Source: Clostridia bacterium (GTDB lineage Bacteria; Bacillota; Clostridia; Christensenellales; Borkfalkiaceae). Taken from it: 53,844 bases of DNA. The notes beneath the pieces are model-generated. The model was not told the origin of the DNA. It did not search any database and saw nothing but the letters and a program-made list of their open reading frames with translations. Within the stretch, counting starts at the first letter, position 1. Every line of letters starts with the position of its first letter. Shown piece by piece: positions 24,448-32,336 of the stretch. The stretch covers positions 1 to 53,844 of the forward strand of contig JAFVWA010000200.1 in NCBI GenBank assembly GCA_017501885.1, read 5' to 3'. The position numbers and the translations under genes were made by a program.

Positions 24448-26181
24448 ATGAAAAAATTTTATAGGCTTTTGCTGTGCTGTTTTTTAACAGTATTCTTTGT
24501 CATATCGTTATCTGCATGTGAAGTGCCTGATTTTGATAAAGCGGATTTACCATCAAATGATACAACTTCTGAAAATGTTGGTGAGCACAATGATATGCAG
24601 TCTTACTCCGCAAGCGAAGTATATGAAAAAGTTAAAAACTCGGTAGGCGAAATTACTGTTTACGATAAATCAGGTTCTTCCATTGCACTTGGGACTTGTT
24701 TCGTTTACGCTAAGGATGGTAAGATAATAACTAATTATCATGTAATTGAAGATGCATATTCTGCAAGTGTAAGTATTAATGGGGGCACCTATACAGTATC
24801 TAAGATTTTAGCTTATGACGAACAAATTGATTTGGCAGTGCTTAAAATTTCAGAAACAAATCTTCCCGTGCTAACTTTTTGCAAAAAAGAGCACGACGTT
24901 GGTAAAAGCGTTTATGCCATAGGTAGTAGTAGGGGATTAACTTCTACTTTTACTCAAGGCATAATTACTACGGCAAATAGAGAGTTGGACGGGGTTAATT
25001 ACGTTCAGCATGATGCGGCAATCTCAAACGGGAATTCTGGCGGACCTTTAATCAACGAGTATTGTGAAGTTATAGGGATAAATACTATGACTATTAAGGA
25101 TTCTCAAAATCTTAATTTTGCTATAAGGGTTAATGAGATTGATAATTTGGATTTTTCTACATCTATAGATTTTGGTAAGCATAATGGTGTAGTTGACAGC
25201 GGAAGCTCAAGTTCGGGAACAACATCTAATCTATTCAATACAATAAAAAATCTTGCAGTAACAAAAGGTGAATATGATGATGGTGAATATCAGTATGATT
25301 TTTACAAAACTGATAATTTTGTATATGGCATTTATTATGATACGGCGGATAAATGTATTGAGTTTACCTTGTTTTGGGTAAATGATGCAGGAACTTTGAG
25401 CGATATGATATTTATAACAATGGATGAAATCGATGGGATATATGATTGGACATACGTTGGTGGTAATCCAAACAGTTCTAGTTATAATTACATGTCAGGT
25501 GTCTTGTATGCAAACACGTGGACGCAAAATTCTTTACTGACAGTTAGTGATTATTCAATAAAGACAAACACGACGTTATCCTCCCTTAAATCTACCGCAT
25601 CTATAAGCTTAAATATATTATTAAAAGGAATAGATTTAAAGCTTTCGTCTTATGGTATAACTGCATATAATTTAGGCTTTACGAAGTTCACATCTTCATC
25701 TTCTTCTAGCACAAGTGATTTATTTACAACCATGAAGAACTATGCAATTACAAATGGTACTTATGATGATGGGTGTTATGAGGTAAAATATGGAACGGAT
25801 TATTCTTCAGATTATTCAACCAGTTATAATTTCTACATTGTATATGATGTTTCAACACAAGAAATATCGTTTCAACTTTTTGCATACTCAAGTAATGGAC
25901 TAAGCTTTTTGGTTTCATTTGACGTTGATAAAGTTGACGGAGTTTATGATTGGAGTTACGTTGATAGTTATGATGATTATATGTCTGGTCAAATAGTAGG
26001 CTCTACTTGGGATACGGGATATGTATTGGGTTATAGTTATAATAACATTACAAGTTCTTCTTTGAGAACTACAGTAAGAGAACTTGCTTCAAGTAGTATG
26101 AATGTGCTCTTATATAGTATTGATGAACATCTTTCAAGTAAGGGAATAACCGCATATAAACTGGGATTTAAGAACTTTTAA
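24448..26181 (+). CDS. Lipoprotein trypsin-like serine protease with two C-terminal repeats
   Basis: A 577-residue surface lipoprotein. The N-terminus has a lipobox ending LSAC (lipidated C24). The chymotrypsin-fold protease, HtrA-like without a PDZ domain, spans about 55-240, with H98 (NYHVIED), D128 (QIDLAVL) and S197 (GNSGGPL). Residues 261-413 and 425-577 are two related domains of about 153 residues, each starting LFxTxKN and ending in GITAYxLGFxxF, separated by a serine-rich linker. The repeated domain is not one I recognise. Expression is probably controlled by the divergent XRE regulator through the palindrome in its promoter. GGAGAAG precedes the ATG. Confidence 0.85.
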   Translation: MKKFYRLLLCCFLTVFFVISLSACEVPDFDKADLPSNDTTSENVGEHNDMQSYSASEVYEKVKNSVGEITVYDKSGSSIALGTCFVYAKDGKIITNYHVIEDAYSASVSINGGTYTVSKILAYDEQIDLAVLKISETNLPVLTFCKKEHDVGKSVYAIGSSRGLTSTFTQGIITTANRELDGVNYVQHDAAISNGNSGGPLINEYCEVIGINTMTIKDSQNLNFAIRVNEIDNLDFSTSIDFGKHNGVVDSGSSSSGTTSNLFNTIKNLAVTKGEYDDGEYQYDFYKTDNFVYGIYYDTADKCIEFTLFWVNDAGTLSDMIFITMDEIDGIYDWTYVGGNPNSSSYNYMSGVLYANTWTQNSLLTVSDYSIKTNTTLSSLKSTASISLNILLKGIDLKLSSYGITAYNLGFTKFTSSSSSSTSDLFTTMKNYAITNGTYDDGCYEVKYGTDYSSDYSTSYNFYIVYDVSTQEISFQLFAYSSNGLSFLVSFDVDKVDGVYDWSYVDSYDDYMSGQIVGSTWDTGYVLGYSYNNITSSSLRTTVRELASSSMNVLLYSIDEHLSSKGITAYKLGFKNF

Positions 26182-26185
26182 TGGT

Positions 26186-26215
26186 AAAAAGGTCGCTTAG
26201 ATAAGCGACCTTTTT
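26186..26215 (+). terminator. Terminator of the protease gene
   Basis: A 14-base-pair stem (26186-26199 with 26202-26215) with T-rich 3' arm right after the stop codon. Confidence 0.85.
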
Positions 26216-26233
26216 GCTTTCAAAAAGCCTATA

Positions 26234-26262
26234 TTGACAAATTATGGAAATTGTGGTAATAT
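26234..26262 (+). promoter_or_regulatory. Promoter of the cytidylate-kinase-like gene
   Basis: TTGACA at 26234-26239, a 17-base spacer and a TGGTAATAT extended -10 (26254-26262). Confidence 0.75.
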
Positions 26263-26284
26263 ATATAAAAAAGGAGGCTTTCTT

Positions 26285-26890
26285 ATGAATAAAGTTATTA
26301 CTATTGGTCGTGAATTTGGTAGCGGTGGGAGAGAACTTGCTCTTAAACTTTCTGAAGCGCTCGGCTACGAATATTATGATAGAGAAATTATTGAAGAAAT
26401 TTCTAAAAGAACCGAACTTTCTGAAAAATACGTTCAACAGGTTGTAGAACATGACCCGCACAGTCATTTTCCAATCACGGTTGGGCACACTTTTTCATAT
26501 CTTCACCACTACGGCATTGAACGTCAGCAAGCCGTTTACCGTGAACAATGCGAAGTAATAAAGAAGATGGCGGATACTTCTAACTGTATTATAGTAGGAA
26601 GATGTGCCGACTATATTCTCAAGGATTATAATCCGCTAAAACTTTTCGTTTATTCTGACATAGACCACAAGATTAAACGTTGTAAAGAACGTGCGGACGT
26701 ATGCGAACATTACACGGATAAGCAACTTAAAAAATACATAAAGGAAGTTGACAAAAACCGTGCGAGATATTACAGATTTTACACGGGCAACGAGTGGGGC
26801 GATAAACTCAATTACGATATTTGCATAAACATGGCAACGACAGATATAGATAAAGTCGTAGCAATGCTTGTAAAAATGTTAAAAGACTAA
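26285..26890 (+). CDS. Cytidylate kinase-like family protein
   Basis: A 201-residue P-loop kinase of the cytidylate-kinase-like family (AAA_26). The nucleotide-binding loop GREFGSGGRELA is at residues 8-19. IIVGRCADYIL (about 97-107) and the KDV-type RYYRFYTGNEWG region (near 160) are typical. It differs from true Cmk by the long insert after residue 55 (EHDPHSHFPITVGH). The phosphate acceptor is unknown. The start at 26285 is set by AAGGAGG; an earlier ATG-like frame at 26234 is inside the promoter. It is monocistronic. Confidence 0.88.
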   Translation: MNKVITIGREFGSGGRELALKLSEALGYEYYDREIIEEISKRTELSEKYVQQVVEHDPHSHFPITVGHTFSYLHHYGIERQQAVYREQCEVIKKMADTSNCIIVGRCADYILKDYNPLKLFVYSDIDHKIKRCKERADVCEHYTDKQLKKYIKEVDKNRARYYRFYTGNEWGDKLNYDICINMATTDIDKVVAMLVKMLKD

Positions 26891-26914
26891 AAAAGGGCGA
26901 TTCGCCCTTTTTTT
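26891..26914 (+). terminator. Terminator of the cytidylate-kinase-like gene
   Basis: Inverted repeat AAAGGGCGA/TTCGCCCTTT with seven T residues after it. Confidence 0.85.
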
Positions 26915-26936
26915 AATGGGGAACTAAGGATTTTCG

Positions 26937-26965
26937 TTGACAAATAAATTAAGATATGGTAGTAT
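26937..26965 (+). promoter_or_regulatory. Promoter of tRNA-Leu
   Basis: TTGACA at 26937-26942, a 17-base spacer and TAGTAT at 26960-26965, 12 bases upstream of the tRNA. Confidence 0.8.
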
Positions 26966-26977
26966 ATACCTATCTTC

Positions 26978-27060
26978 GCGAGCATGGCGGAATTGGCAGA
27001 CGCGCTAGACTTAGGATCTAGTGGGAGACCGTGGGGGTTCAAGTCCCTTTGCTCGCACCA
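26978..27060 (+). tRNA. tRNA-Leu (anticodon TAG)
   Basis: A class II tRNA of 83 bases including CCA. Acceptor GCGAGCA (26978-26984) pairs with TGCTCGC. The anticodon loop is CTTAGGA, giving anticodon TAG for CUN leucine codons. The short variable arm is GGGAGACCG. A terminator and a palindromic element follow. Confidence 0.97.
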
Positions 27061-27098
27061 AAACAAAAGGACAACGATGTGTTGTCCTTTTGTTTTGG
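27061..27098 (+). terminator. Terminator of tRNA-Leu
   Basis: A 16-base-pair stem (27061-27076 with 27082-27097) that ends in T-rich sequence, starting at the base after CCA. Confidence 0.85.
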
Positions 27099-27110
27099 TT
27101 TAAAAGAGTA

Positions 27111-27285
27111 AAGGGACTTGAGTTAAGGAGAAAATTTGCTTGCAAATTTCCCTTTAGGGTAAACAGTCCAGTGGACTGTTTATCGGGTATGGTCGCACAG
27201 GCGAAAGTCCCTTTGCTCGCACCAAAAAATATGCTAGGCTGAAACGCCTAGCATTTTTTTGTGCAAAAAAGCAAAGGGACTTGAA
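27111..27285 (+). repeat. Palindromic element re-copying the tRNA-Leu 3' end
   Basis: Positions 27205-27228 are an exact 24-base direct copy of 27041-27064, covering the T-arm 3' half, acceptor and CCA. Inverted copies of the T-arm occur at 27111-27122 (12 bases) and 27271-27285 (15 bases). Between lie palindromes (AAATTTGCTTGCAAATTT around 27134 and CAGTCCAGTGGACTG around 27165) and the core GTCGCACAGGCGA (27192-27204). That core occurs again in the element behind tRNA-Lys. No reading frame was recognised inside. Confidence 0.7.
27231..27260 (+). terminator. Terminator after the tRNA-Leu tail copy
   Basis: Stem ATGCTAGGC (27231-27239) with GCCTAGCAT (27245-27253), six-base loop and seven T residues, placed behind the copied tail exactly as the first terminator is behind the tRNA. 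Confidence 0.85.
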
Positions 27286-27324
27286 TTAGGCGCTGGCAAA
27301 CTTGTTTAAATTACAGGCTATTTT

Positions 27325-27360
27325 TATCAAAAAAGATCTACCTATTATATGGTAGACCTC
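27325..27360 (-). terminator. Terminator of the GIY-YIG gene
   Basis: On the minus strand GGTCTACC and GGTAGATC arms around ATATAAT are followed by a T run, 40 bases beyond the gene end. Confidence 0.65.
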
Positions 27361-27401
27361 TTAAAATGGTTGCGTATGAAATTCAAAGCGAAAAACATTA
27401 C

Positions 27402-27878
27402 TCAACTTTCTTTTTCGTTCCAACAATTTGTTGTATTATATCTGTTTATTAATATACCTTCCACCGCACTATAAAGAAAAGCTGGAAATATATCTAAAAC
27501 GACTATTTCAATAGCCAATTTTCCCTGATTTGCATCCAATAACTCTACAACTTTTTCTATCTTAGAGTTAGTTTTGTCTGAACGCTTGAATAAATGTGAC
27601 TTTAATCTGCCTTTAATATCTATGGCTTTACCAACATAAACGCATTTATTATCATTGTATAACAAATAAACATATTTATGATTTTTCTTAGAAATAAAGT
27701 TTTTGTTAAATTCGTCAGTATTCGTAATGAAGTTTGCCAAATCATCTTTGTCTTGGATTTGTATACCCTTTGTGTCATAATACAGTTTAAAACGTGGAGT
27801 TGGAATTTTATCTATAATTTCATTTTTTATGTAATTCTCATCCAATAAATTGTTTAAACACACACTAGTTTTCGACAT
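27402..27878 (-). CDS. GIY-YIG domain protein
   Basis: A 158-residue protein whose C-terminal 95 residues form a GIY-YIG nuclease-type domain. The first strand is KYVYLLYNDNKCVYVGKA (residues 66-83), and IKGRLKSHL carries the conserved arginine and a histidine. A glutamate follows in SAVEGILINRY near residue 142. The N-terminal 60 residues are a helical region I do not recognise. Stand-alone GIY-YIG proteins cut DNA or are of unknown role. AAGGATAT precedes the ATG. It is a single-gene unit next to the tRNA-Leu element, which may be coincidence. Confidence 0.8.
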   Translation of the reverse strand: MSKTSVCLNNLLDENYIKNEIIDKIPTPRFKLYYDTKGIQIQDKDDLANFITNTDEFNKNFISKKNHKYVYLLYNDNKCVYVGKAIDIKGRLKSHLFKRSDKTNSKIEKVVELLDANQGKLAIEIVVLDIFPAFLYSAVEGILINRYNTTNCWNEKES

Positions 27879-27938
27879 GTTTTATATCCTTGAAAAATTT
27901 TATGTAGACAGTGAATATACCCTATCTGATTTTAGTTA

Positions 27939-29369
27939 TTAGTTTTTGTGTTTTGTCCAAATGGTTGGAACGCCGTCAACGTAATGCCAATAATTGCCGT
28001 CATCGGCAGGTAAATCAATTTCATTTTCAACGTAGAAACAAATTGTAGAACTTGTTAAAGGTGCATTATAATCACTAACAGTAATTTTGTCCCATGCTGT
28101 AATCGTTCCTTCATAATATACAATATCTAAATTATCGCAATATTCAAAGGCATGATTATTTATACTTGTTACACTGTTTGATATTTCTAATGTTTCTAAC
28201 GAACTGCAGTTATAAAACGCATAAGAACCGATGTTTGTTACGTTATCGTCTATTGTTATGCTTGTTAACATACTACAGTTGTAGAAAGCAAGATTGTTGA
28301 TGCTATTTGTTGAAGTTATTTTGACTTTTCTTAATGAAGTAGGAATGTAATAATGACAAAAAAAATCAAAGAAAGCCGTTCTCGATGAATCATAATATTG
28401 ATAAGTAGCACCGCTAATTTTGTCTAAACTTGTTGATGTTTTGCATCCAAAAATATAACCAAAAACTGAATTACGCCCAGTAGATGAATTACTGTATCCT
28501 ATAAAGGGTAAGGTAATTTCCGTCAAATTATTACAACCATAAAATGCATATCCGCCTATAGTTTCTACACTGTTCGGGATTTCTATTATCTCTAATGAAA
28601 GGCAATTATAGAACGCTTCCTCACCAATATTTTTTATACTGTTTGGTATTTCTATTTTTGATAATGATTTGCAATTTTCAAAAGCGTAATCATCTATCAT
28701 TTTCACCCCGTCTAGCATTATTACACTATTTAAAGACTCGCATTCATAAAAAGCATATTTGCTTATAATTTCAACGCCAGAACCAATAGTTGCACTTGTA
28801 AGTGAATAGCAACTTTCAAACACACTTTCACCAAGTGTTCTTACACTATTTGGTATAATCACACTTTTTAAATTTGGACAATTATAGAAAGCATAAGCGC
28901 CTAAAGACACCATTCTGTTTGAAAATTCTATTGTTTCTAAATTAACGTTGCTAGAAAATGCACTTTTTTCTATACGTGTCACAGGTTTTCCTTTATATAG
29001 TGAAGGAATATATACATCTGCTGAATTACCCGTATAACCTGTAATCGTATATTCCGTGTTATGTTCATTTAAGGTAAAAACCAAGCCTACTGTTGCTGCT
29101 TTTTCTAACTCTCCATATTCGCTATTACATATAGAGCATTTAGCTTTGTCTGTAGTTGATGCTGTTCCACCTTTATGAATCTCTGTGGCACTCTTTTCTC
29201 CACAAGAACATTCATACCAATGTTCAGTTTCATTACTTTTCAATATAGTATATTTATGAACGTGAGGCTGTGAAACACTTTCATTGTTTCCACCGCAAGC
29301 AGGCATTGTAAAAACAAGTAAGCAAGTTGTTAGTATTGTTATTAGAATTAAAAAAATTTTCTTTTTCAT
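27939..29369 (-). CDS. BspA-type leucine-rich repeat lipoprotein 1
   Basis: A 476-residue surface lipoprotein. The signal peptide ends MPAC (lipidated C25). A small cysteine/histidine module follows (HWYECSCGEK, then KCSICNSEYGE, about 50-108). Next come LRR_5 repeats with the AFYNC...I..PNSV pattern (residues 130-420). The C-terminal module (YWHYVDGVPTIW) is shared with the upstream paralogue. BspA-type repeats mediate adhesion to host or other bacterial surfaces. It lies 58 bases downstream of the paralogue without a terminator between, so they are probably co-transcribed. The ribosome binding site is weak (AAAGGAAA). Confidence 0.9.
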   Translation of the reverse strand: MKKKIFLILITILTTCLLVFTMPACGGNNESVSQPHVHKYTILKSNETEHWYECSCGEKSATEIHKGGTASTTDKAKCSICNSEYGELEKAATVGLVFTLNEHNTEYTITGYTGNSADVYIPSLYKGKPVTRIEKSAFSSNVNLETIEFSNRMVSLGAYAFYNCPNLKSVIIPNSVRTLGESVFESCYSLTSATIGSGVEIISKYAFYECESLNSVIMLDGVKMIDDYAFENCKSLSKIEIPNSIKNIGEEAFYNCLSLEIIEIPNSVETIGGYAFYGCNNLTEITLPFIGYSNSSTGRNSVFGYIFGCKTSTSLDKISGATYQYYDSSRTAFFDFFCHYYIPTSLRKVKITSTNSINNLAFYNCSMLTSITIDDNVTNIGSYAFYNCSSLETLEISNSVTSINNHAFEYCDNLDIVYYEGTITAWDKITVSDYNAPLTSSTICFYVENEIDLPADDGNYWHYVDGVPTIWTKHKN

Positions 29370-29427
29370 AATAGGCTATTTTTCCTTTTCTATAAGCAAT
29401 ATGGTTTATATCAATATTAGCGATAAA

Positions 29428-31161
29428 TTAATCTTTTTCCCAAATGGTTGGAACTCCATCAACGTAGTGCCAATAATCTCCATAATCATTAGGAACGTCA
29501 TTTTCGTTTTCGATAAAATAATAGTTCGTAACACGTATAGATATTAAATCTGTATTTTCACCAGCGATTATTATTTCATTCCATTTATCTGCAGTTCCGC
29601 AGTAATAAACGCTTCTTAATGAACAACAACCATAAAATGCCATTCCATATATATCTGTTACGCTGTCCGGTATTACAATACTTGTTAATTTGTCGCAATC
29701 TTTAAATACAAAAGCATCAATCCAAGTTATACTATTTGGAATGATTATAGATATTAAACCGCAACCTGAAAATGCAGAAGAATCTATACAAGTTACACTG
29801 TTTGGAATATTTATATTCGCTAATGCCCAGCATCCAACAAATGCTTCACCACCTATATTGGTTACACTATTAGGTATTGTAACATTTGCTAAGGAACGGC
29901 AGTGTTCAAACGTTTCTCCCTCTATTTTTTGTATTCCATAGGGTATTTCAATGCTTGCTAATTTACTACAACCAGAGAATGCACTTGCACCTATACTTGT
30001 CACACTATCTGGAATTTCTATGTTTTCTAGGTAGGAGCATTCTGCAAACGCACTATTGCCAATACTAGTTATGCTATCGGGAAGAGTTATATTTTTTAAT
30101 TCATGGCAGTTATAGAAAGCACAAGAGCCTATTTCTGTTACTTCATTTTGAAGTTCTACACTTGTTAGTGAAACACATTCATAAAAGGCATATTCATTTA
30201 TACTATCTTCCTTGGTTATCACTATAGTCTTGAGTGAAGATGGAACCATATATTGATTATTATTATAATCGTCCGCACCAAACAAATAGCCAAAGTGTGT
30301 ATCGACCATGCCATTTATATACGCGCCAACAAATGGCAGTGTGATTTTTTCTACTTTACTGCAACGATAAAACGCATTTTCACCTATACTTGTTACAGTG
30401 TCCGGGATTACGATTTCGGTCAAATTACCACAGCACTCAAAAGCAGAGTAACCTATGCTAGTTAAACTGTTAGGGAGTTCTACAGTTTCTAACGAAATAC
30501 AATTGTAAAACGTTTGTCTTCCTATACTTTTTATTTCATTTGGAATTTTTATACCAGACAATGAGGTGCAACCATAAAATGCTAATTCTCCTAAACTGGT
30601 TATACTTTCTGGAATCACTATGCTTTCTAGAGAAGTGCATTCTCCAAATGCAGCAATATCAATATTAGTTACACTGTTTGGAATTTTTATAGTTGTTGCT
30701 GAAGTACAGTAAGCAAAAGCAGAATTACCAATGCTTGTTACAGGAAGACCTTGGTATGTTGAGGGGATAACTATATTTTTATCATAACAAGTTCCTTTTC
30801 CACGCACTTCATATTCGGATTCATTATTGATTAAGGTATACTCTAAACCCTCGCTAACTGTTGTTCCGCACCAAATACATGTTCCATTAACATAAGAGCA
30901 ATAGCCTATCTCACCGTATTCTTCGTTACACACGATACAAAAAGCTTTATCTTGACAAGTCGCAGTCCCTCCTTTATGGCTATCAATTCCATTTTTCTCT
31001 CCACAAGAACATTCATACCAATGGCTTGAAGAATTAGAGGAAAGTGTTTTGTAACTGTGAGTATGGTTTGAAGAATTATCTCCACCGCACGCCGTAAGTG
31101 CAAGCATCAATGCGCAAGTGGTTAGTGTGATTAATAAAATCGAAAATATTTTCTTTTTCAT
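29428..31161 (-). CDS. BspA-type leucine-rich repeat lipoprotein 2
   Basis: A 577-residue paralogue of the downstream lipoprotein, with the same order of parts. A signal peptide ends LTAC (C25). The HWYECSCGEK module (about 47-56) is followed by a longer cysteine stretch with FCIVCNEEYGE and CIWCGTTV. About eighteen LRR_5 repeats (residues 130-520) carry the IPNSVTNIG.. AF..C pattern, and the same C-terminal DYWHYVDGVPTIW module ends it. The CxC/CxxC spacing of the N-terminal module could hold a metal, but this is inference. A TAGGAGA site precedes the ATG. It is transcribed from a promoter facing away from the small XRE gene. Confidence 0.92.
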   Translation of the reverse strand: MKKKIFSILLITLTTCALMLALTACGGDNSSNHTHSYKTLSSNSSSHWYECSCGEKNGIDSHKGGTATCQDKAFCIVCNEEYGEIGYCSYVNGTCIWCGTTVSEGLEYTLINNESEYEVRGKGTCYDKNIVIPSTYQGLPVTSIGNSAFAYCTSATTIKIPNSVTNIDIAAFGECTSLESIVIPESITSLGELAFYGCTSLSGIKIPNEIKSIGRQTFYNCISLETVELPNSLTSIGYSAFECCGNLTEIVIPDTVTSIGENAFYRCSKVEKITLPFVGAYINGMVDTHFGYLFGADDYNNNQYMVPSSLKTIVITKEDSINEYAFYECVSLTSVELQNEVTEIGSCAFYNCHELKNITLPDSITSIGNSAFAECSYLENIEIPDSVTSIGASAFSGCSKLASIEIPYGIQKIEGETFEHCRSLANVTIPNSVTNIGGEAFVGCWALANINIPNSVTCIDSSAFSGCGLISIIIPNSITWIDAFVFKDCDKLTSIVIPDSVTDIYGMAFYGCCSLRSVYYCGTADKWNEIIIAGENTDLISIRVTNYYFIENENDVPNDYGDYWHYVDGVPTIWEKD

Positions 31162-31193
31162 AATAGTTCTCCTACTATATATCTAATGCAGAC

Positions 31194-31222
31194 ATTATAT
31201 AATGTATATGTCTATATGTCAA
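31194..31222 (-). promoter_or_regulatory. Promoter of the BspA-like operon with overlapping palindrome
   Basis: On the minus strand TTGACA (31217-31222), a 17-base spacer and TATAAT (31194-31199). The palindrome CATTATATAATG (31193-31204) covers the -10, and a near-copy, TGTTATATAATG, lies at 31231-31242. An inverted pair ATCTAATG/CATTAGAT (31180-31187 and 31247-31254) frames the region. Confidence 0.75.
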
Positions 31223-31261
31223 ACAAATACTGTTATATAATGTTTACATTAGATAATATGG

Positions 31262-31474
31262 ATGTATAGTATGAAATTAAGAATAAAAGAAATTTTAGAT
31301 TTAAAAGGCAAAACAAAGTATTGGCTTTATATACAAATGGGTTTAAGTTATCAAAACTTTAATAAAATAATAAATAATCAAACAAATGGTATAAAGTTTG
31401 AGAATCTAAAAACTCTTTGTGATATATTAGAATGCACGCCAAACGACTTGTTTGAAGAGTATCACAAAAATTAG
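31262..31474 (+). CDS. Small XRE/Cro-type regulator
   Basis: A 70-residue (67 if started at 31271) one-domain helix-turn-helix protein (KTKYWLYIQMGLSYQNFNKII, then LKTLCDILECTPNDLF). This is the YozG-like group of small Cro/C1 regulators. It is divergent from the BspA-like operon and separated from it by paired AT-rich palindromes. It is therefore the likely repressor of that operon and of itself. The ATG at 31262 and one at 31271 are both possible; neither has a clear ribosome binding site. Confidence 0.8.
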   Translation: MYSMKLRIKEILDLKGKTKYWLYIQMGLSYQNFNKIINNQTNGIKFENLKTLCDILECTPNDLFEEYHKN

Positions 31475-31547
31475 AATAAAAAATAGCACACATTAACTAA
31501 ATATGTTTTGTGTGCTATTTTATTTTTTTCATTATAAATATATTTTT

Positions 31548-32225
31548 TTATTTCCCATTATCTCCGTAAAATTTGACGCCCGTTCGGGGTAGGGCGGTTT
31601 CTGCCGAGCCTAAAGGCTTCATTGCATTTCGATAATCGTGCTTGTCGCAAAACTCTTTAAGTTCCTTTTGTAATCTTTTTATATTGCGTTGCTCGACTTC
31701 GCTTAAAAGGTCAACGTAGTGCTTTGCCATAAATCCTGCGCTCTTGCTGTATTTAAGAAGTTCTGCATAGTGGTGCATACAAAAACCCTTGCTTGAAATA
31801 AGCAATTTATAAAACTCGGGCTCTCTTGAAAACATCTGCGCGATAGTCTTGTAGTATTTAACCATACTTTCTTCAACAAAGTCGCAAACGGCGCAAGTGG
31901 AAAGCGATTTTTCAATATTTTCCGCCGTTTTTTTAGCAGTGCCAACGCTTGTTATGTGTGAAAAAAGGTCTTCTATTTTTTCAAGCCTTGTTCCAAGCTG
32001 CAAGGCAACGCTAAGTTTGTTAGGACGTTCAAAGAGCATATTAAAATGCCTTTCGCAAAAACCCTTTTTGCCAACGCGTATGCGCGTGTTATCTTCCATA
32101 ACCGCGTCGTTTAAAAACTCATGCAAAAACTGTTCCTCTACGATTTTTTTAATCTCGCACAAAGGACATTCCGAGCTTTCTTTCAACTTTTCTAAAATTA
32201 AACCTGTGTCAATATGATATCCCAT
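31548..32225 (-). CDS. DUF6062 family protein with two CxxC...FCxxH modules
   Basis: A 225-residue cytosolic protein of the DUF6062 family. It has two similar halves: CPLCEIKK (C20, C23) with GFCERHF (C57, H60), and CAVCDFVE (about 112-115) with GFCMHHY (about 147-150). The duplicated CxxC plus Cx2H set would fit two zinc sites. The C-terminus is basic and flexible. The function is unknown. A TTGAAT-17-TATAAT promoter (32232-32260) ends six bases before the ATG and no ribosome binding site exists, so the transcript is probably leaderless. Confidence 0.85.
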   Translation of the reverse strand: MGYHIDTGLILEKLKESSECPLCEIKKIVEEQFLHEFLNDAVMEDNTRIRVGKKGFCERHFNMLFERPNKLSVALQLGTRLEKIEDLFSHITSVGTAKKTAENIEKSLSTCAVCDFVEESMVKYYKTIAQMFSREPEFYKLLISSKGFCMHHYAELLKYSKSAGFMAKHYVDLLSEVEQRNIKRLQKELKEFCDKHDYRNAMKPLGSAETALPRTGVKFYGDNGK

Positions 32226-32231
32226 ACGCGT

Positions 32232-32260
32232 ATTATAACAAAATAACGGATATAATTCAA
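32232..32260 (-). promoter_or_regulatory. Promoter of the DUF6062 gene
   Basis: On the minus strand TTGAAT (32255-32260), a 17-base spacer and TATAAT (32232-32237). Only six bases separate the -10 from the start codon. Confidence 0.8.
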
Positions 32261-32278
32261 TAAAAAAACAAAAAAAGG

Positions 32279-32307
32279 TTGCAAACGTTTTTTTGGTGTG
32301 ATAAAAT
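32279..32307 (+). promoter_or_regulatory. Promoter of the hydrolase-patatin operon
   Basis: TTGCAA at 32279-32284, a 17-base spacer and a TGATAAAAT extended -10 (32299-32307). Confidence 0.75.
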
Positions 32308-32336
32308 TTTAAAAAACCAAAAGAAGGTGACCTAAA

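Noticed and set aside
27402..27878. GIY-YIG gene as a homing nuclease that made the tRNA-Leu tail copy
   Set aside because: The other copies of the element have no such gene beside them and the gene is not inside the element, so a link is not supported.
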